This document shows positions 25,831 through 33,488 of a stretch of 64,000 nucleotides of DNA, piece by piece. Location: the NCBI RefSeq assembly GCF_031628175.1, contig NZ_JAVLVT010000008.1, forward strand, positions 124,001 to 188,000, in the 5' to 3' direction. The DNA comes from Lipingzhangella_A rawalii (lineage in GTDB: Bacteria; Actinomycetota; Actinomycetes; Streptosporangiales; Streptosporangiaceae). Position 1 is the first letter of the stretch. Each line of letters starts with the position of its first letter. The notes beneath the pieces are model-generated. The model did no database searches and was not told the origin of the DNA. It saw only the letters and a program-made list of their open reading frames with translations. The position numbers and the translations under genes were made by a program.

Positions 25831-26391
25831 ATGGCGCGGATACCGGTCCACTCCACCGACGACGCCCCGGAGGGGGCTCGGGAGCACCTCAAGCAGCTGG
25901 AAGCCCACCTCGGCACCGTGTTGAACATCCACGGCGAGATGGCGCACGCTCCGGTTCTCCTGGCCGCATACACCGGCATCCAGCAGGCGATCACCACCCA
26001 CGGAACCTTCGAGGCCCGCACCCGGGAGGCGATCGCACTGGCGGTCGGTGCCGTCAACGACTGCGCGTACTGCCAGTCGGCGCACACCGGCATGGCGCGC
26101 CAGGTCGGCTGGAGCACCGACGAGACCATTGCGATACGGAACGGGGAGCATCTGCCACAAAACGAGAGCCTGACGGTGCTGCTCAGGGTGGCGCGGGACA
26201 TCGCCGAGGCCGGTGGTGAGGTCCGCGACGACACCTGGCAACAAGCCGTGGACGCCGGATGGACCACCACGGAGCTCACGGAGCTGTACGCCCACGTCGT
26301 GGTGAACCTGTTCACCAACTACTTCAACCACTACGCGCGTACGGACCTCGATCTTCCGCCGGCCCCCGGCTTGGAGTCACACCACACATAG
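25831..26391 (+). CDS. AhpD-like / carboxymuconolactone decarboxylase family protein
   Basis: A 186-residue all-helical protein of the CMD/AhpD superfamily. The active-site signature is AVGAVNDCAYCQSAHTGMAR with a C-x2-C pair and downstream His, as in alkylhydroperoxidase AhpD. The second half (ELTELYAHVVVNLFTNYFNH) is the conserved helix lining the pocket. It probably reduces peroxides or organic hydroperoxides using a thiol partner. ATG 25831 lies at a better distance from AAGGGAG than ATG 25828. It is divergent from the DUF427 operon, which encodes a disulfide reductase that could serve as its electron source. Confidence 0.8.
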   Translation: MARIPVHSTDDAPEGAREHLKQLEAHLGTVLNIHGEMAHAPVLLAAYTGIQQAITTHGTFEARTREAIALAVGAVNDCAYCQSAHTGMARQVGWSTDETIAIRNGEHLPQNESLTVLLRVARDIAEAGGEVRDDTWQQAVDAGWTTTELTELYAHVVVNLFTNYFNHYARTDLDLPPAPGLESHHT

Positions 26392-26414
26392 CCCACGCCA
26401 ACCCCAACCCCGAA

Positions 26415-26451
26415 CACCGGCGGGCCGGCCCGACGGGGCGGCCCGCCGGTG
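26415..26451 (+). terminator. Hairpin after AhpD-like gene
   Basis: CACCGGCGGGCC (26415-26426) and GGCCCGCCGGTG (26440-26451) pair perfectly over 12 bp with a 13-base loop, 24 bases after the stop. Confidence 0.7.
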
Positions 26452-26590
26452 GCTCCGAAGGTCGAAGGTGTCACCGTGCTGACAACTTACCGGATCCGGG
26501 GGTGCACGCATGGTTGTGTCGTGATGGTGTGCTTGCCCCCGCGGACGTGGGGCCAAGCCCCGGAAGTAAACGACGTCAGGAAGTTGACCA

Positions 26591-27547
26591 ATGACAATGA
26601 AGCACCGACTTCTCCCCGCCGCCGGAAGTGCCGCCGTTATTCTCATCCTTGCAGCCTGTGCCGAAGGCGCGAACGACAACGGCACGGAGAGCCCTGAAGG
26701 GAACGACGCCGAGGAGCAGGCCGGCGAGGAAGGTGCCGAGGGCGATATCCAGACCGAATTCGTCTCCTACTCCTCGGAACAGTCCTTCGAGGATACTGAG
26801 GATGCGTTGTCGGAGGCGGTCGCGGATGCGGGCATGATGGTTTTGGGGGACTTGGACCAGGCGGGTGCGTTGGAGTCGGCTGGTGCCGATATTGCGGGTG
26901 CGCAGTCGTTCTTTGTGGGGAATCCGACCAAGGGTCAGGAGTTCTTTGAGGCGAATCCGGCGATCGGTTCCGTGATTCCGGTTCGGATGTTCGTGTGGGC
27001 CGATGATGAGGGCAATGGAAATATCGGCTACTTCGATCCCGAGCCGTTGTTCACTGCGGTGGATCCCGACCTGGCCGAGGGCGGGACTGAGATGTCCGAA
27101 GCCACCGAAATGATGGCCACCGAGGCAACAGATACGACACCGGAGGAGAGCGACCGGGTGACGGCCCAGTTCGTCACGCACACCGCCGACTCTTCGTTCG
27201 AGGATACTGAGGATGCGTTGTCGGAGGCGGTCGCGGATGCGGGCATGATGGTTTTGGGGGACTTGGACCAGGCGGGTGCGTTGGAGTCGGCTGGTGCCGA
27301 TATTGCGGGTGCGCAGTCGTTCTTTGTGGGGAATCCGACCAAGGGTCAGGAGTTCTTTGAGGCGAATCCGGCGATCGGTTCCGTGATTCCGGTTCGGATG
27401 TTCGTGTGGGCCGATGATGAGGGCAATGGAAATATCGGCTACTTCGATCCCGAGCCGTTGTTCACTGCGGTGGATCCCGACCTGGCCGAGGGCGGGACTG
27501 AGATGTCCGAAGCCACCGAAATGATGGCCACCGAGGCAACCCAATGA
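26591..27547 (+). CDS. Lipoprotein with duplicated DUF302 domain
   Basis: A 318-residue exported lipoprotein: basic start, hydrophobic core and lipobox ILAAC with Cys23, then an acidic linker and two DUF302-type domains. Each domain contains FEDTEDALSEAVADAGM, SFFVGNPTKGQEFFEANPAI and IPVRMFVWADDEGNGNIGYF. The two copies look identical in protein and in DNA over 344 bases (26786-27129 and 27197-27540, offset 411). DUF302 proteins are small ligand-binding-like domains of unknown role, often in stress operons. Base composition and codons (GGT, TTG, GAT) are less GC-biased than in neighbouring genes. An inverted repeat GGGGCCAAGCCCC at 26549-26561 precedes the gene. Confidence 0.8.
   Translation: MTMKHRLLPAAGSAAVILILAACAEGANDNGTESPEGNDAEEQAGEEGAEGDIQTEFVSYSSEQSFEDTEDALSEAVADAGMMVLGDLDQAGALESAGADIAGAQSFFVGNPTKGQEFFEANPAIGSVIPVRMFVWADDEGNGNIGYFDPEPLFTAVDPDLAEGGTEMSEATEMMATEATDTTPEESDRVTAQFVTHTADSSFEDTEDALSEAVADAGMMVLGDLDQAGALESAGADIAGAQSFFVGNPTKGQEFFEANPAIGSVIPVRMFVWADDEGNGNIGYFDPEPLFTAVDPDLAEGGTEMSEATEMMATEATQ
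26786..27540 (+). repeat. Apparently perfect 344-bp direct repeat within the DUF302 gene
   Basis: The blocks 26786-27129 and 27197-27540 match base by base with an offset of 411, separated by 67 unique bases. No mismatch was seen by eye. A duplication this exact is either very recent, kept uniform by gene conversion, or an assembly artefact. Confidence 0.85.
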
Positions 27548-27596
27548 TTTCGGTTACGCAACCACAGACGCCACCAAACCAGCGGGGACAGCCGTG

Positions 27597-28331
27597 ATGC
27601 CGCCGCGGACGCGTGGCCTGGTCGAGACGGTGCTCGGCGGTGTGGCCCTGGCCGGAGCTACCGCCAGCGGTGCTCTGTTGTTCTCCCTCACCCAGGCCGG
27701 GCGTGGGAGTCTGCCGGAACTCGTGGTCACCATCGGTGTTCCCGGCACGCTGGCGCTGGTTGCCGCCGTCGTCCTCGCGCGAGTAACCACCGGACCACGC
27801 CTGGTCCACGCGGTGTTGCTCGGCGCGGGGGCCGGAACCGCCGGTACTGTCGCCCTGGAGGTCATTCGGATCACCGGATTCCGGGCCTTTGACTCTATGC
27901 CCGGAGACATCGCCATGCTGATGGGGGTGCTGCTGCTAGACCGCATCATGGAGGGCCCCAGCACCGCCTCCAACCTCGCCGGATGGGGATACCACCTGTG
28001 GAACGGGGCCATGTTCGGCGTGACCTACGCCGTGACGGTGGGTGGATTTCCCCGCAGTCGCCGGTCGAGCTACGGCGGTGCACTCCTGGGAGCGGCGTAT
28101 GGTGCGTTACTCGGAACCGGTTTCCTTGCGGGGCCGGTTCCCCACTCCCTGGGCGCAGGCGTCTTCGGCGTCGACTTCGGTCCCCAGTTCGCGGTTACTG
28201 TATATCTCGCCCACCTTGCCTTCGGAGCGGTCACCGGGTGGCTGGTGCATCGCTACGGCACCAGCATCACCCCGTTGTGGGAGGAGGCTGCCACGGGGGC
28301 CGGCCTGGGCTCCCGGGCCGACCCCAGGTGA
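27597..28331 (+). CDS. Hypothetical multi-pass membrane protein
   Basis: A 244-residue integral membrane protein with about six hydrophobic segments (TVLGGVALAGATASGALLF; VVTIGVPGTLALVAAVVLA; AVLLGAGAGTAGTVALEV; MLMGVLLLDRIM; GALLGAAYGALLGTGFLAG; AVTVYLAHLAFGAVTGWLV). The segment NLAGWGYHLWNGAMFGVTYA holds a conserved-looking His in the membrane. Similar proteins occur near stress regulons of actinomycetes, but I know no function. It starts at ATG 27597 (or GTG 27594) behind GGGGACA, 49 bases after the DUF302 gene, and probably belongs to that transcript. Confidence 0.65.
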   Translation: MPPRTRGLVETVLGGVALAGATASGALLFSLTQAGRGSLPELVVTIGVPGTLALVAAVVLARVTTGPRLVHAVLLGAGAGTAGTVALEVIRITGFRAFDSMPGDIAMLMGVLLLDRIMEGPSTASNLAGWGYHLWNGAMFGVTYAVTVGGFPRSRRSSYGGALLGAAYGALLGTGFLAGPVPHSLGAGVFGVDFGPQFAVTVYLAHLAFGAVTGWLVHRYGTSITPLWEEAATGAGLGSRADPR

Positions 28332-28343
28332 GCGACACGATCC

Positions 28344-28382
28344 GGTGCGGTGTCGTCGAACGAATCGGGACGACACCGCACC
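28344..28382 (+). terminator. Hairpin after membrane protein gene
   Basis: GGTGCGGTGTCGTC (28344-28357) and GACGACACCGCACC (28369-28382) make a perfect 14-bp stem with an 11-base loop between the membrane protein stop and the second Crp/Fnr gene. Confidence 0.7.
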
Positions 28383-28433
28383 CGCGCCGCCGTCCATCCG
28401 AGTGGCGGCGTGCGGCAGAAAGGAGACGTGCCT

Positions 28434-29177
28434 ATGGCCGCACCCCCGCCTCCGCCCCCCGACGGGGCTTCCGCCTTTCAGCAGGCACTACGGGCACTCG
28501 GCACCTCCCGGGCGGATGGCCGGATTCAGCAGGCGGCGTGGGTGGCGCGCTGCATCGGGCGGGGGAACACCGCCCCGCTGACTCCGCAGGACCTCACTGC
28601 GCTGGCCGAAACCCTGGAATCGCGAACCGTGGCTCGCGGCGCTGTGGCCTACGGCGGCCCGCGGTCGAACACCGGGGTGTGGATTCTGCGCTCGGGACGG
28701 TTGGAGCTCGCCGCCGGAGCCGGCCCGCATCGGGTGGTCCTTCAGGTGCTGCGTGGAGGCGATGTGGATGGAGACATTGCCCTGCTGTTGGACATGCCGC
28801 TGCCCTACACCGCACGGGCGCTGGAAGACAGCGAACTATTGCATCTGGACGCCCCGGACTTCGACCACCTGCTCACCAGTCATCCAACGATTACCCGCCG
28901 CTGGCTGTCCAGCGTGGCCGAACGTCTCAACGCCAGCCACATGCGTATCATCGGGCTCCTCGGCGGTAGCCTCACCCAGCAGACCGCGCGCCTGCTCCTG
29001 GAGGAGGCCGACGATGATTCCGTGGTGCTCACGCAGCGCAACCTGGCGGCGATGCTGGGCGTGCGTCGACCGTCAATGAACCGGGTGCTCAAGGAGCTCG
29101 AAGCCGAGGGTGTGATTGCGCTGCGCTACTCCGCCATCGATATCCGCGACCGGGGGCGCCTGGAAACCTTCAGCTGA
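28434..29177 (+). CDS. Crp/Fnr-family regulator, paralogue 2
   Basis: A 247-residue regulator with the same build as the gene at 21139: an alpha-helical lead (IQQAAWVARCIGRGN), a cNMP-type beta roll (VLRGGDVDGDIALLLDMPLP) and a Crp-type helix-turn-helix (LTQRNLAAMLGVRRPSMNR). The two proteins are alike over their whole length, so they are paralogues. No Fnr-type cysteine cluster is seen. ATG 28434 follows AGGAGA. The poly-proline start MAAPPPPPPDG is unusual. Signal unknown; context suggests hypoxia, nitric oxide or redox stress. Confidence 0.85.
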   Translation: MAAPPPPPPDGASAFQQALRALGTSRADGRIQQAAWVARCIGRGNTAPLTPQDLTALAETLESRTVARGAVAYGGPRSNTGVWILRSGRLELAAGAGPHRVVLQVLRGGDVDGDIALLLDMPLPYTARALEDSELLHLDAPDFDHLLTSHPTITRRWLSSVAERLNASHMRIIGLLGGSLTQQTARLLLEEADDDSVVLTQRNLAAMLGVRRPSMNRVLKELEAEGVIALRYSAIDIRDRGRLETFS

Positions 29178-29258
29178 ATGCGGCGACCGCCCCCTTCGGC
29201 TCGGTGGTGTTCCGTGGTCCGTGGCGGGCGCACCAGCGGCCCAGGTGGTGCTGCCCGG

Positions 29259-30074
29259 TCACGGCTTCTCGGCCACCACTAGGGCATAGCCCAGGGATCC
29301 GTCCTGCACCGCACGACGCGCCGCATCGAGGTACGGAACCACCGCCTGGACATCCACCCCGGCCGCATCCAGGCGCGCGGGTGCGGTCATATGCAGCACC
29401 CGCAGCCGCGCGTCGATCCGGTCCACCAGTTCGGCCAGGGCCGCATCGTGCCGTTCGGTGTGCACGAGCCGCAGCCCAGCCTCGGTGAACAGCCGCACAT
29501 ACTCCTCGGCGGGGCGAGCATCGGCGATGCAGGCGATCCATCCGGTAACTCCGGCCAGAATGTCGGGCAGGCCCCCGGGATCGACCGTGACGTCGGTGAT
29601 TCCGATCCGGCCGCCGCTCCGCAGCACGCGAGCGAACTCGGCTGCGGCACGAGGCTTATCGGGGAACGTGCAGAATGCACACTCGCATAGCACAGCGTCG
29701 TAGGAGCCGCTCGCGGCCCGAAGCGACTCGGCATCCCCGACGGCAATCCGAACCTGGTGCGCCAGCCCCGCCTGTTCGGTTGCTGTCTGGGCGCGCTCCA
29801 CCGTGGCGGCTCCGAGATCGACCCCATCCACATGCACGCCGTGTTCCACGGCCAGCAGTCGGGCGCTCGTCCCCGATCCGGCCGCCACATCCAGGACTCG
29901 CTGCCCGCGATCCAGCGTCAGCTGCGTCGCGAGCTGGCGGGTCAGGGACAGCCCTCCCGGATGGTAGGAATCACCCAGCAGGAGCCGCACGGCGTCATGG
30001 CCGTAGGCACTGGCGCAGCAGGACTTCAGTGCTTCCGCAGACTCGGAGGGTGCGGGCGGTTGCTCCCCGGTCAC
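29259..30074 (-). CDS. Class I methyltransferase coupled to the radical SAM gene (ArsM-like)
   Basis: A 271-residue class I methyltransferase. Motif I is RVLDVAAGSGTSARLLA, motif II VDGVDLGAATVERA, motif III VAVGDAE-like (IAVGDAESL), and DAVLCECAFCTFPD is the motif IV region with two cysteines. A cysteine pair near the start (ALKSCCASAYGHD, Cys19-Cys20) and the general order resemble arsenite methyltransferase-like proteins. GTG 30074 overlaps the stop of the radical SAM gene (GTGA), a strong sign of joint action. A lipid or other substrate produced or used by the radical SAM enzyme is the attractive guess; arsenic is the conservative one. Confidence 0.75.
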   Translation of the reverse strand: MTGEQPPAPSESAEALKSCCASAYGHDAVRLLLGDSYHPGGLSLTRQLATQLTLDRGQRVLDVAAGSGTSARLLAVEHGVHVDGVDLGAATVERAQTATEQAGLAHQVRIAVGDAESLRAASGSYDAVLCECAFCTFPDKPRAAAEFARVLRSGGRIGITDVTVDPGGLPDILAGVTGWIACIADARPAEEYVRLFTEAGLRLVHTERHDAALAELVDRIDARLRVLHMTAPARLDAAGVDVQAVVPYLDAARRAVQDGSLGYALVVAEKP

Positions 30075-31690
30075 GGTTCCACCGCCCGACGTCCCACGTT
30101 GGTGCGGTCCGCGGCGATCCTGCCGGGCGACGTCGTCCCGTTCCGCTGATCGGTCGACGGTTGTTCGGCCGACGGTGCGATGCGGGAGCCGTAGGGGGAC
30201 TCCACGGTGCGGTCAGTGAGTTCCTGGGCGTTGGGCACCACGTCCGCCACCGGAACCCCGGACATCTGGGCGCGCACCTGTTCCCGGTACCCCACCGAGT
30301 TGTAGGCACAGAACGGGATGATGCGCCCGTCCGGAGTGATCTCCTCCACGCAGCACTTCATGAGCTGTTTCACGTTGAGGGTGTAGGGATCCTGGAAATC
30401 CTGCACCACGATCATGAACGCCTTGTCCCCGAGGTCCTGCGCGGCCGCTGGCAGGTCGATGCCGCAGGCATCGCACTCGGCGGTGGCGGCCCGCAGGTTG
30501 TCCGCGGTCGCCGGGGTGCCCATGAACGCCGAGGCGCTCCAGAGGCGTTCCAGGGCGGTGCGCAGCTCCGGATCGGGCAGGACCCGGTTGCTGACGTAGT
30601 CCAGGTGGTCGTCGATGTTCACCAGCCGGGGGATCGGCACGACATCGGTCCGCTCGGGTTTGCGGTCCACCAGCAGGTAGGTGATGGACCGGCAGGTCGG
30701 AAAGCAGCACGGAACCGGAACGAAGTCCCCGGGGCGGAACCAGTCCGGACACTGCTGATTGATCAGCTCAATCACATCGGAGTTCGTCAGGCGACGCAGT
30801 GGGTCGAATTCCACGTGCCGCCCCGAATGGGTCACGGGCTGCACCGACACCGAACGCACCGCGGGATGGTCCACACCAAAGCGGATGATGTCGCCCAGCT
30901 CGTGCTCGTTCAGGTCACGTTCCACCGTGACGACCAGCGTGACGGTGAGTCCGGCCTCGGCGCAGTTGTCCAGGGCTTGCTGTTTGCGTTCCCGCAGGTC
31001 GACGCCGCGGATTGCGCGGTGGGTGGCCGGGTCGAATCCGTCGAACTGGAGGTAGATGTTGACTGAGGTGCCGTTATGGCCGTGCCGGTCGGCCAGCGCC
31101 TGCACGAACCGGCGATCACGGGCAAGCCGGATCCCGTTGGTGTTGAGGTTGACGACCTGGATGGGCCGCTGTTGCGCCAGGTCGATGAAGTCGAGGATGT
31201 GCTTATGAATGGTGGGTTCTCCACCGGAGAACATGACGACCTCCGGCTCCCCCTCGGCCGCCACGAAGGTGTCCAGCATGTGTTCGCACTGCTCGAGGGT
31301 GATGGAGTACCCGTCGGGCTGATGCCCAGAGTCGGCAAAACAGATCGGGCAGTCCAGGTTGCATCCGGTGTTGACCTCGATGATGCCCAGGCAGGCGTGT
31401 TGCTTGTGTTCCGGGCACAGGCCACAGTCGGAGGGGCAGCCTGCCGCGACCTCGGTCTGGTAGGCCAGGGGAAGCGTTCCCGGCTTGTTGAAGCGCATCG
31501 AATCCAGGTAGGCCTGAGCATCCCCGTAGACCAGGGCTTCGAACACGCCGTGCTCGCGGCACTGCTTCCGCAGAAAGACCTGGTTGGTGCGGATGTTGAC
31601 CTGGGCGTCCAACACGGTCTTACACACCGGGCAGATGCTCTTGGTGTACTCGACGAAGACTTCGGATCGCTCACGCGTGGAGTCGGACAC
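30071..31690 (-). CDS. Radical SAM protein resembling tetraether lipid synthase (Tes-like)
   Basis: A 539-residue radical SAM enzyme. The SAM-cluster motif C-x3-C-x2-C is at Cys110, Cys114 and Cys117 (TGCNLDCPICFADS). It is preceded by an unusual cysteine-rich head: Cys20, Cys23, Cys44 (ICPVCKTVLD, KQCREHG) and Cys85, Cys89, Cys92, Cys100 (AAGCPSDCGLCPEHKQHACL). This arrangement, with the later VMFSGGEPTIH motif and a cysteine-bearing C-terminal half, is typical of the family containing archaeal tetraether synthase Tes and its bacterial homologues. GTG 31690 has AGAGGT just upstream. A bacterial member may join hydrocarbon chains or modify lipids; this is inference. It lies 57 bases after a mycoredoxin gene and is coupled to a methyltransferase. 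Confidence 0.75.
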   Translation of the reverse strand: MSDSTRERSEVFVEYTKSICPVCKTVLDAQVNIRTNQVFLRKQCREHGVFEALVYGDAQAYLDSMRFNKPGTLPLAYQTEVAAGCPSDCGLCPEHKQHACLGIIEVNTGCNLDCPICFADSGHQPDGYSITLEQCEHMLDTFVAAEGEPEVVMFSGGEPTIHKHILDFIDLAQQRPIQVVNLNTNGIRLARDRRFVQALADRHGHNGTSVNIYLQFDGFDPATHRAIRGVDLRERKQQALDNCAEAGLTVTLVVTVERDLNEHELGDIIRFGVDHPAVRSVSVQPVTHSGRHVEFDPLRRLTNSDVIELINQQCPDWFRPGDFVPVPCCFPTCRSITYLLVDRKPERTDVVPIPRLVNIDDHLDYVSNRVLPDPELRTALERLWSASAFMGTPATADNLRAATAECDACGIDLPAAAQDLGDKAFMIVVQDFQDPYTLNVKQLMKCCVEEITPDGRIIPFCAYNSVGYREQVRAQMSGVPVADVVPNAQELTDRTVESPYGSRIAPSAEQPSTDQRNGTTSPGRIAADRTNVGRRAVEP

Positions 31691-31709
31691 GTATACCTCT
31701 GCTCTCCCG

Positions 31710-31721
31710 GGGGACGTCCCC
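31710..31721. promoter_or_regulatory. Short perfect palindrome upstream of radical SAM gene
   Basis: GGGGACGTCCCC is a perfect 12-base palindrome 20 bases before the GTG start of the radical SAM gene. It resembles the arms of the DosR-like boxes but lacks their 4-base spacer. It may instead be a hairpin in the leader. Confidence 0.35.
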
Positions 31722-31747
31722 GGACATGATCGGGACAAGGAGCTGAC

Positions 31748-32128
31748 TCACCGGGATGTGACCCCGGAGATCATGCTGCGCAACCGAGCGAACCAGCCAC
31801 GCACCTCGGTTGGGGACACCGACGAACGGGCGCTGTCGGAGGGGGTCAGCAGCTCCGGGGCGTGTGCCCGTACCGCGCGTACCACCTCGTTCACCGGCGG
31901 ACTGACCAGTTCGGCTGGTCCAACAACGACGGTGGGCACGGTCTCGTCGCCACCCGTGATGGACCGCACCCGGGCGGCGGCGCCAGCATCGGCCCAGATG
32001 TTGAACTCGACAAGGGGGATCCTTTCCCGGCGAAGCCCCCTCCGCAGCGCGAAACAGAACGGGCATCCCGGGCGCCAGTAGAACAGCACCCCATGGGGAG
32101 ATGCCGACGGAGGCTCGGCAGCGGTCAT
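31748..32128 (-). CDS. Mycoredoxin/glutaredoxin-like protein
   Basis: A 126-residue thioredoxin-fold protein. The active site is YWRPGCPFCFALRRGL with Cys22 and Cys25, followed by EFNIWADAGAAARVRSITGG and the cis-proline TVPTVVVG. This matches mycoredoxin-type glutaredoxins that use mycothiol in actinomycetes, but a 45-residue C-terminal tail (PELLTPSDSARSSV to the end) is extra. ATG 32128 is preferred, preceded by GGGGTGACG. It lies directly upstream of the Tes-like radical SAM gene and could reduce it or a partner. Confidence 0.75.
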   Translation of the reverse strand: MTAAEPPSASPHGVLFYWRPGCPFCFALRRGLRRERIPLVEFNIWADAGAAARVRSITGGDETVPTVVVGPAELVSPPVNEVVRAVRAHAPELLTPSDSARSSVSPTEVRGWFARLRSMISGVTSR

Positions 32129-32286
32129 CGTCACCCCGGTCAGCTGGACGCAATCCGACGCTGCCATGGTCCGGCGCGCGGCGGTGCGAAGCCACACGGA
32201 CTGTCGGCCTGCTGACACACCCGAGGCGAATCATGCCGCCTGGCCGCGGCTGACATGGTCCCCGCACCGTGGAGCCCGACCGTCGA

Positions 32287-32339
32287 ATTCGGTGACACCA
32301 TCCCGGTCCGCCATGATCCGCGGGTGGGTGTCACCGAAT
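32287..32339 (-). terminator. Inverted repeat downstream of SDR gene
   Basis: ATTCGGTGACACC (32287-32299) and its exact complement (32327-32339) form 13-bp arms with a 27-base loop, 20 bases past the stop of the leftward SDR gene. The loop is long for a terminator; a regulatory site is possible. Confidence 0.5.
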
Positions 32340-32358
32340 CCGGAACGCGGGTCGCCGG

Positions 32359-33276
32359 TCACCGGTATCCCATGGTGTCTGCGGGGTGTCCGGCATCGGC
32401 GATCTCGGTGATATAGCGCCAGCCGTCGGGCTGGCTGCCGTCCACATCGGTGATGCCGTACCGCTGGGCGAGTTGGCCACTGTTCAGGGTCTGCCCGCTG
32501 AACCGGCCGCGCTCTGGGTCCGCCGCCAGCGCCGCCACCGTACGACCCACGTACGCCGGTGACTCGGAGATCGCGAAGTGGGGTTGCTGCGCGATCGCGT
32601 CGCGCCAGTTCTCTTCGCCCACCCCGAATTCGTCGAGCATAGCTTCGGAGCGTAGCCAGCCCGGGGTCAACCCCACCGCCGTGCAGCCGTGTGTGCTCGT
32701 CTCGGCAGCCTCGGCTCGCGCCAAGGGATGGATCGCCGACTTGGCCACATAGAACGCCATGGTGGTGCCGCTGCGATAGGTGGTGTTGTACTCCTCGGTT
32801 CCGTCGGTGAGCTCCACCACGAGTCCGCCTGGTTTTCGGATCATCAGCGGCAGTAGGTGATGTGCCGTAATGAGGTGCGCGTCGACGCCGAGTCGGATCA
32901 TCCGCAGGCTGGTTTCCAGCGGATGCTTCCACACGGGGGTGTCCCAGCTCAGGTGACCGTCCCCGCCCCACAGGCCATTGACCAGGATGTCCAGCTTCCC
33001 GTGCTCGGCGTCGATCCGTTTGGCCAGGTCGTGGACCTGCTGCGGCTCCAGATGATCGACCCGGATGGCAGTGCCACGGCCCCCGGCCGCCTCGATCGCA
33101 GCAGCCGTGCCCTCGATGGTTTCGGGCCGGTTGACTTCGGAGCGTCGGCTTCCGGAGCTGCGTCCCGTCACGTAGACGTAGGCCCCGGCGCGGGCCAGCT
33201 CCACCGCGATTGCGCGGCTTGCCCCCCGAGTTCCGCCCGCAACCAGTGCGACTCGTTCCCGTAGATCTGTGTTCAT
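32359..33276 (-). CDS. Short-chain dehydrogenase/reductase
   Basis: A 305-residue SDR. The cofactor motif is VALVAGGTRGASRAIAVEL, the variant GGTRGASR replacing TGxxxGxG, with VTGRSSGSRR giving a phosphate-friendly basic patch (NADPH). The catalytic Tyr and Lys lie in FYVAKSAIHPLARA. The carboxy end (PDGWRYITEIADAGHPADTM) is longer than in minimal SDRs. Substrate unknown. It is divergent from the DevR-like regulator with the DosR-like box midway between, 98 bases from its start, so it may be a target of that regulator. Confidence 0.85.
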   Translation of the reverse strand: MNTDLRERVALVAGGTRGASRAIAVELARAGAYVYVTGRSSGSRRSEVNRPETIEGTAAAIEAAGGRGTAIRVDHLEPQQVHDLAKRIDAEHGKLDILVNGLWGGDGHLSWDTPVWKHPLETSLRMIRLGVDAHLITAHHLLPLMIRKPGGLVVELTDGTEEYNTTYRSGTTMAFYVAKSAIHPLARAEAAETSTHGCTAVGLTPGWLRSEAMLDEFGVGEENWRDAIAQQPHFAISESPAYVGRTVAALAADPERGRFSGQTLNSGQLAQRYGITDVDGSQPDGWRYITEIADAGHPADTMGYR

Positions 33277-33374
33277 GTCGACCAGAGTTCCGCAGAAGTG
33301 TGACATCGAATGTCAGAGTTTGGTTGGAATCGTGACCGTGCCGTACCGCGGCGGAAGACTGTGTGGACGCGCCC

Positions 33375-33388
33375 GGGACCAAAGTCCT
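33375..33388. promoter_or_regulatory. DosR-like box between SDR and devR-like gene
   Basis: GGGACCAAAGTCCT matches the core of the mycobacterial DosR consensus (GGGAC-n4-GTCCC) except for the last base. It lies 100 bases before the devR-like start, where autoregulation would be expected, and midway to the divergent SDR gene. Confidence 0.7.
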
Positions 33389-33488
33389 GACCTGCACCCT
33401 CCTAGGTCCGTCATGGCCGCGCGGGTCTGTCCAACACGTGCCGGTCGGCCTACCGTGGCTAGTGCGGACCCTGCTGAGAGGACATCCC

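Noticed and set aside
26549..26561. GGGGCCAAGCCCC as a fourth DosR box
   Set aside because: The spacing is 5+3+5, one base short of the pattern shared by the other three, so it was not counted.
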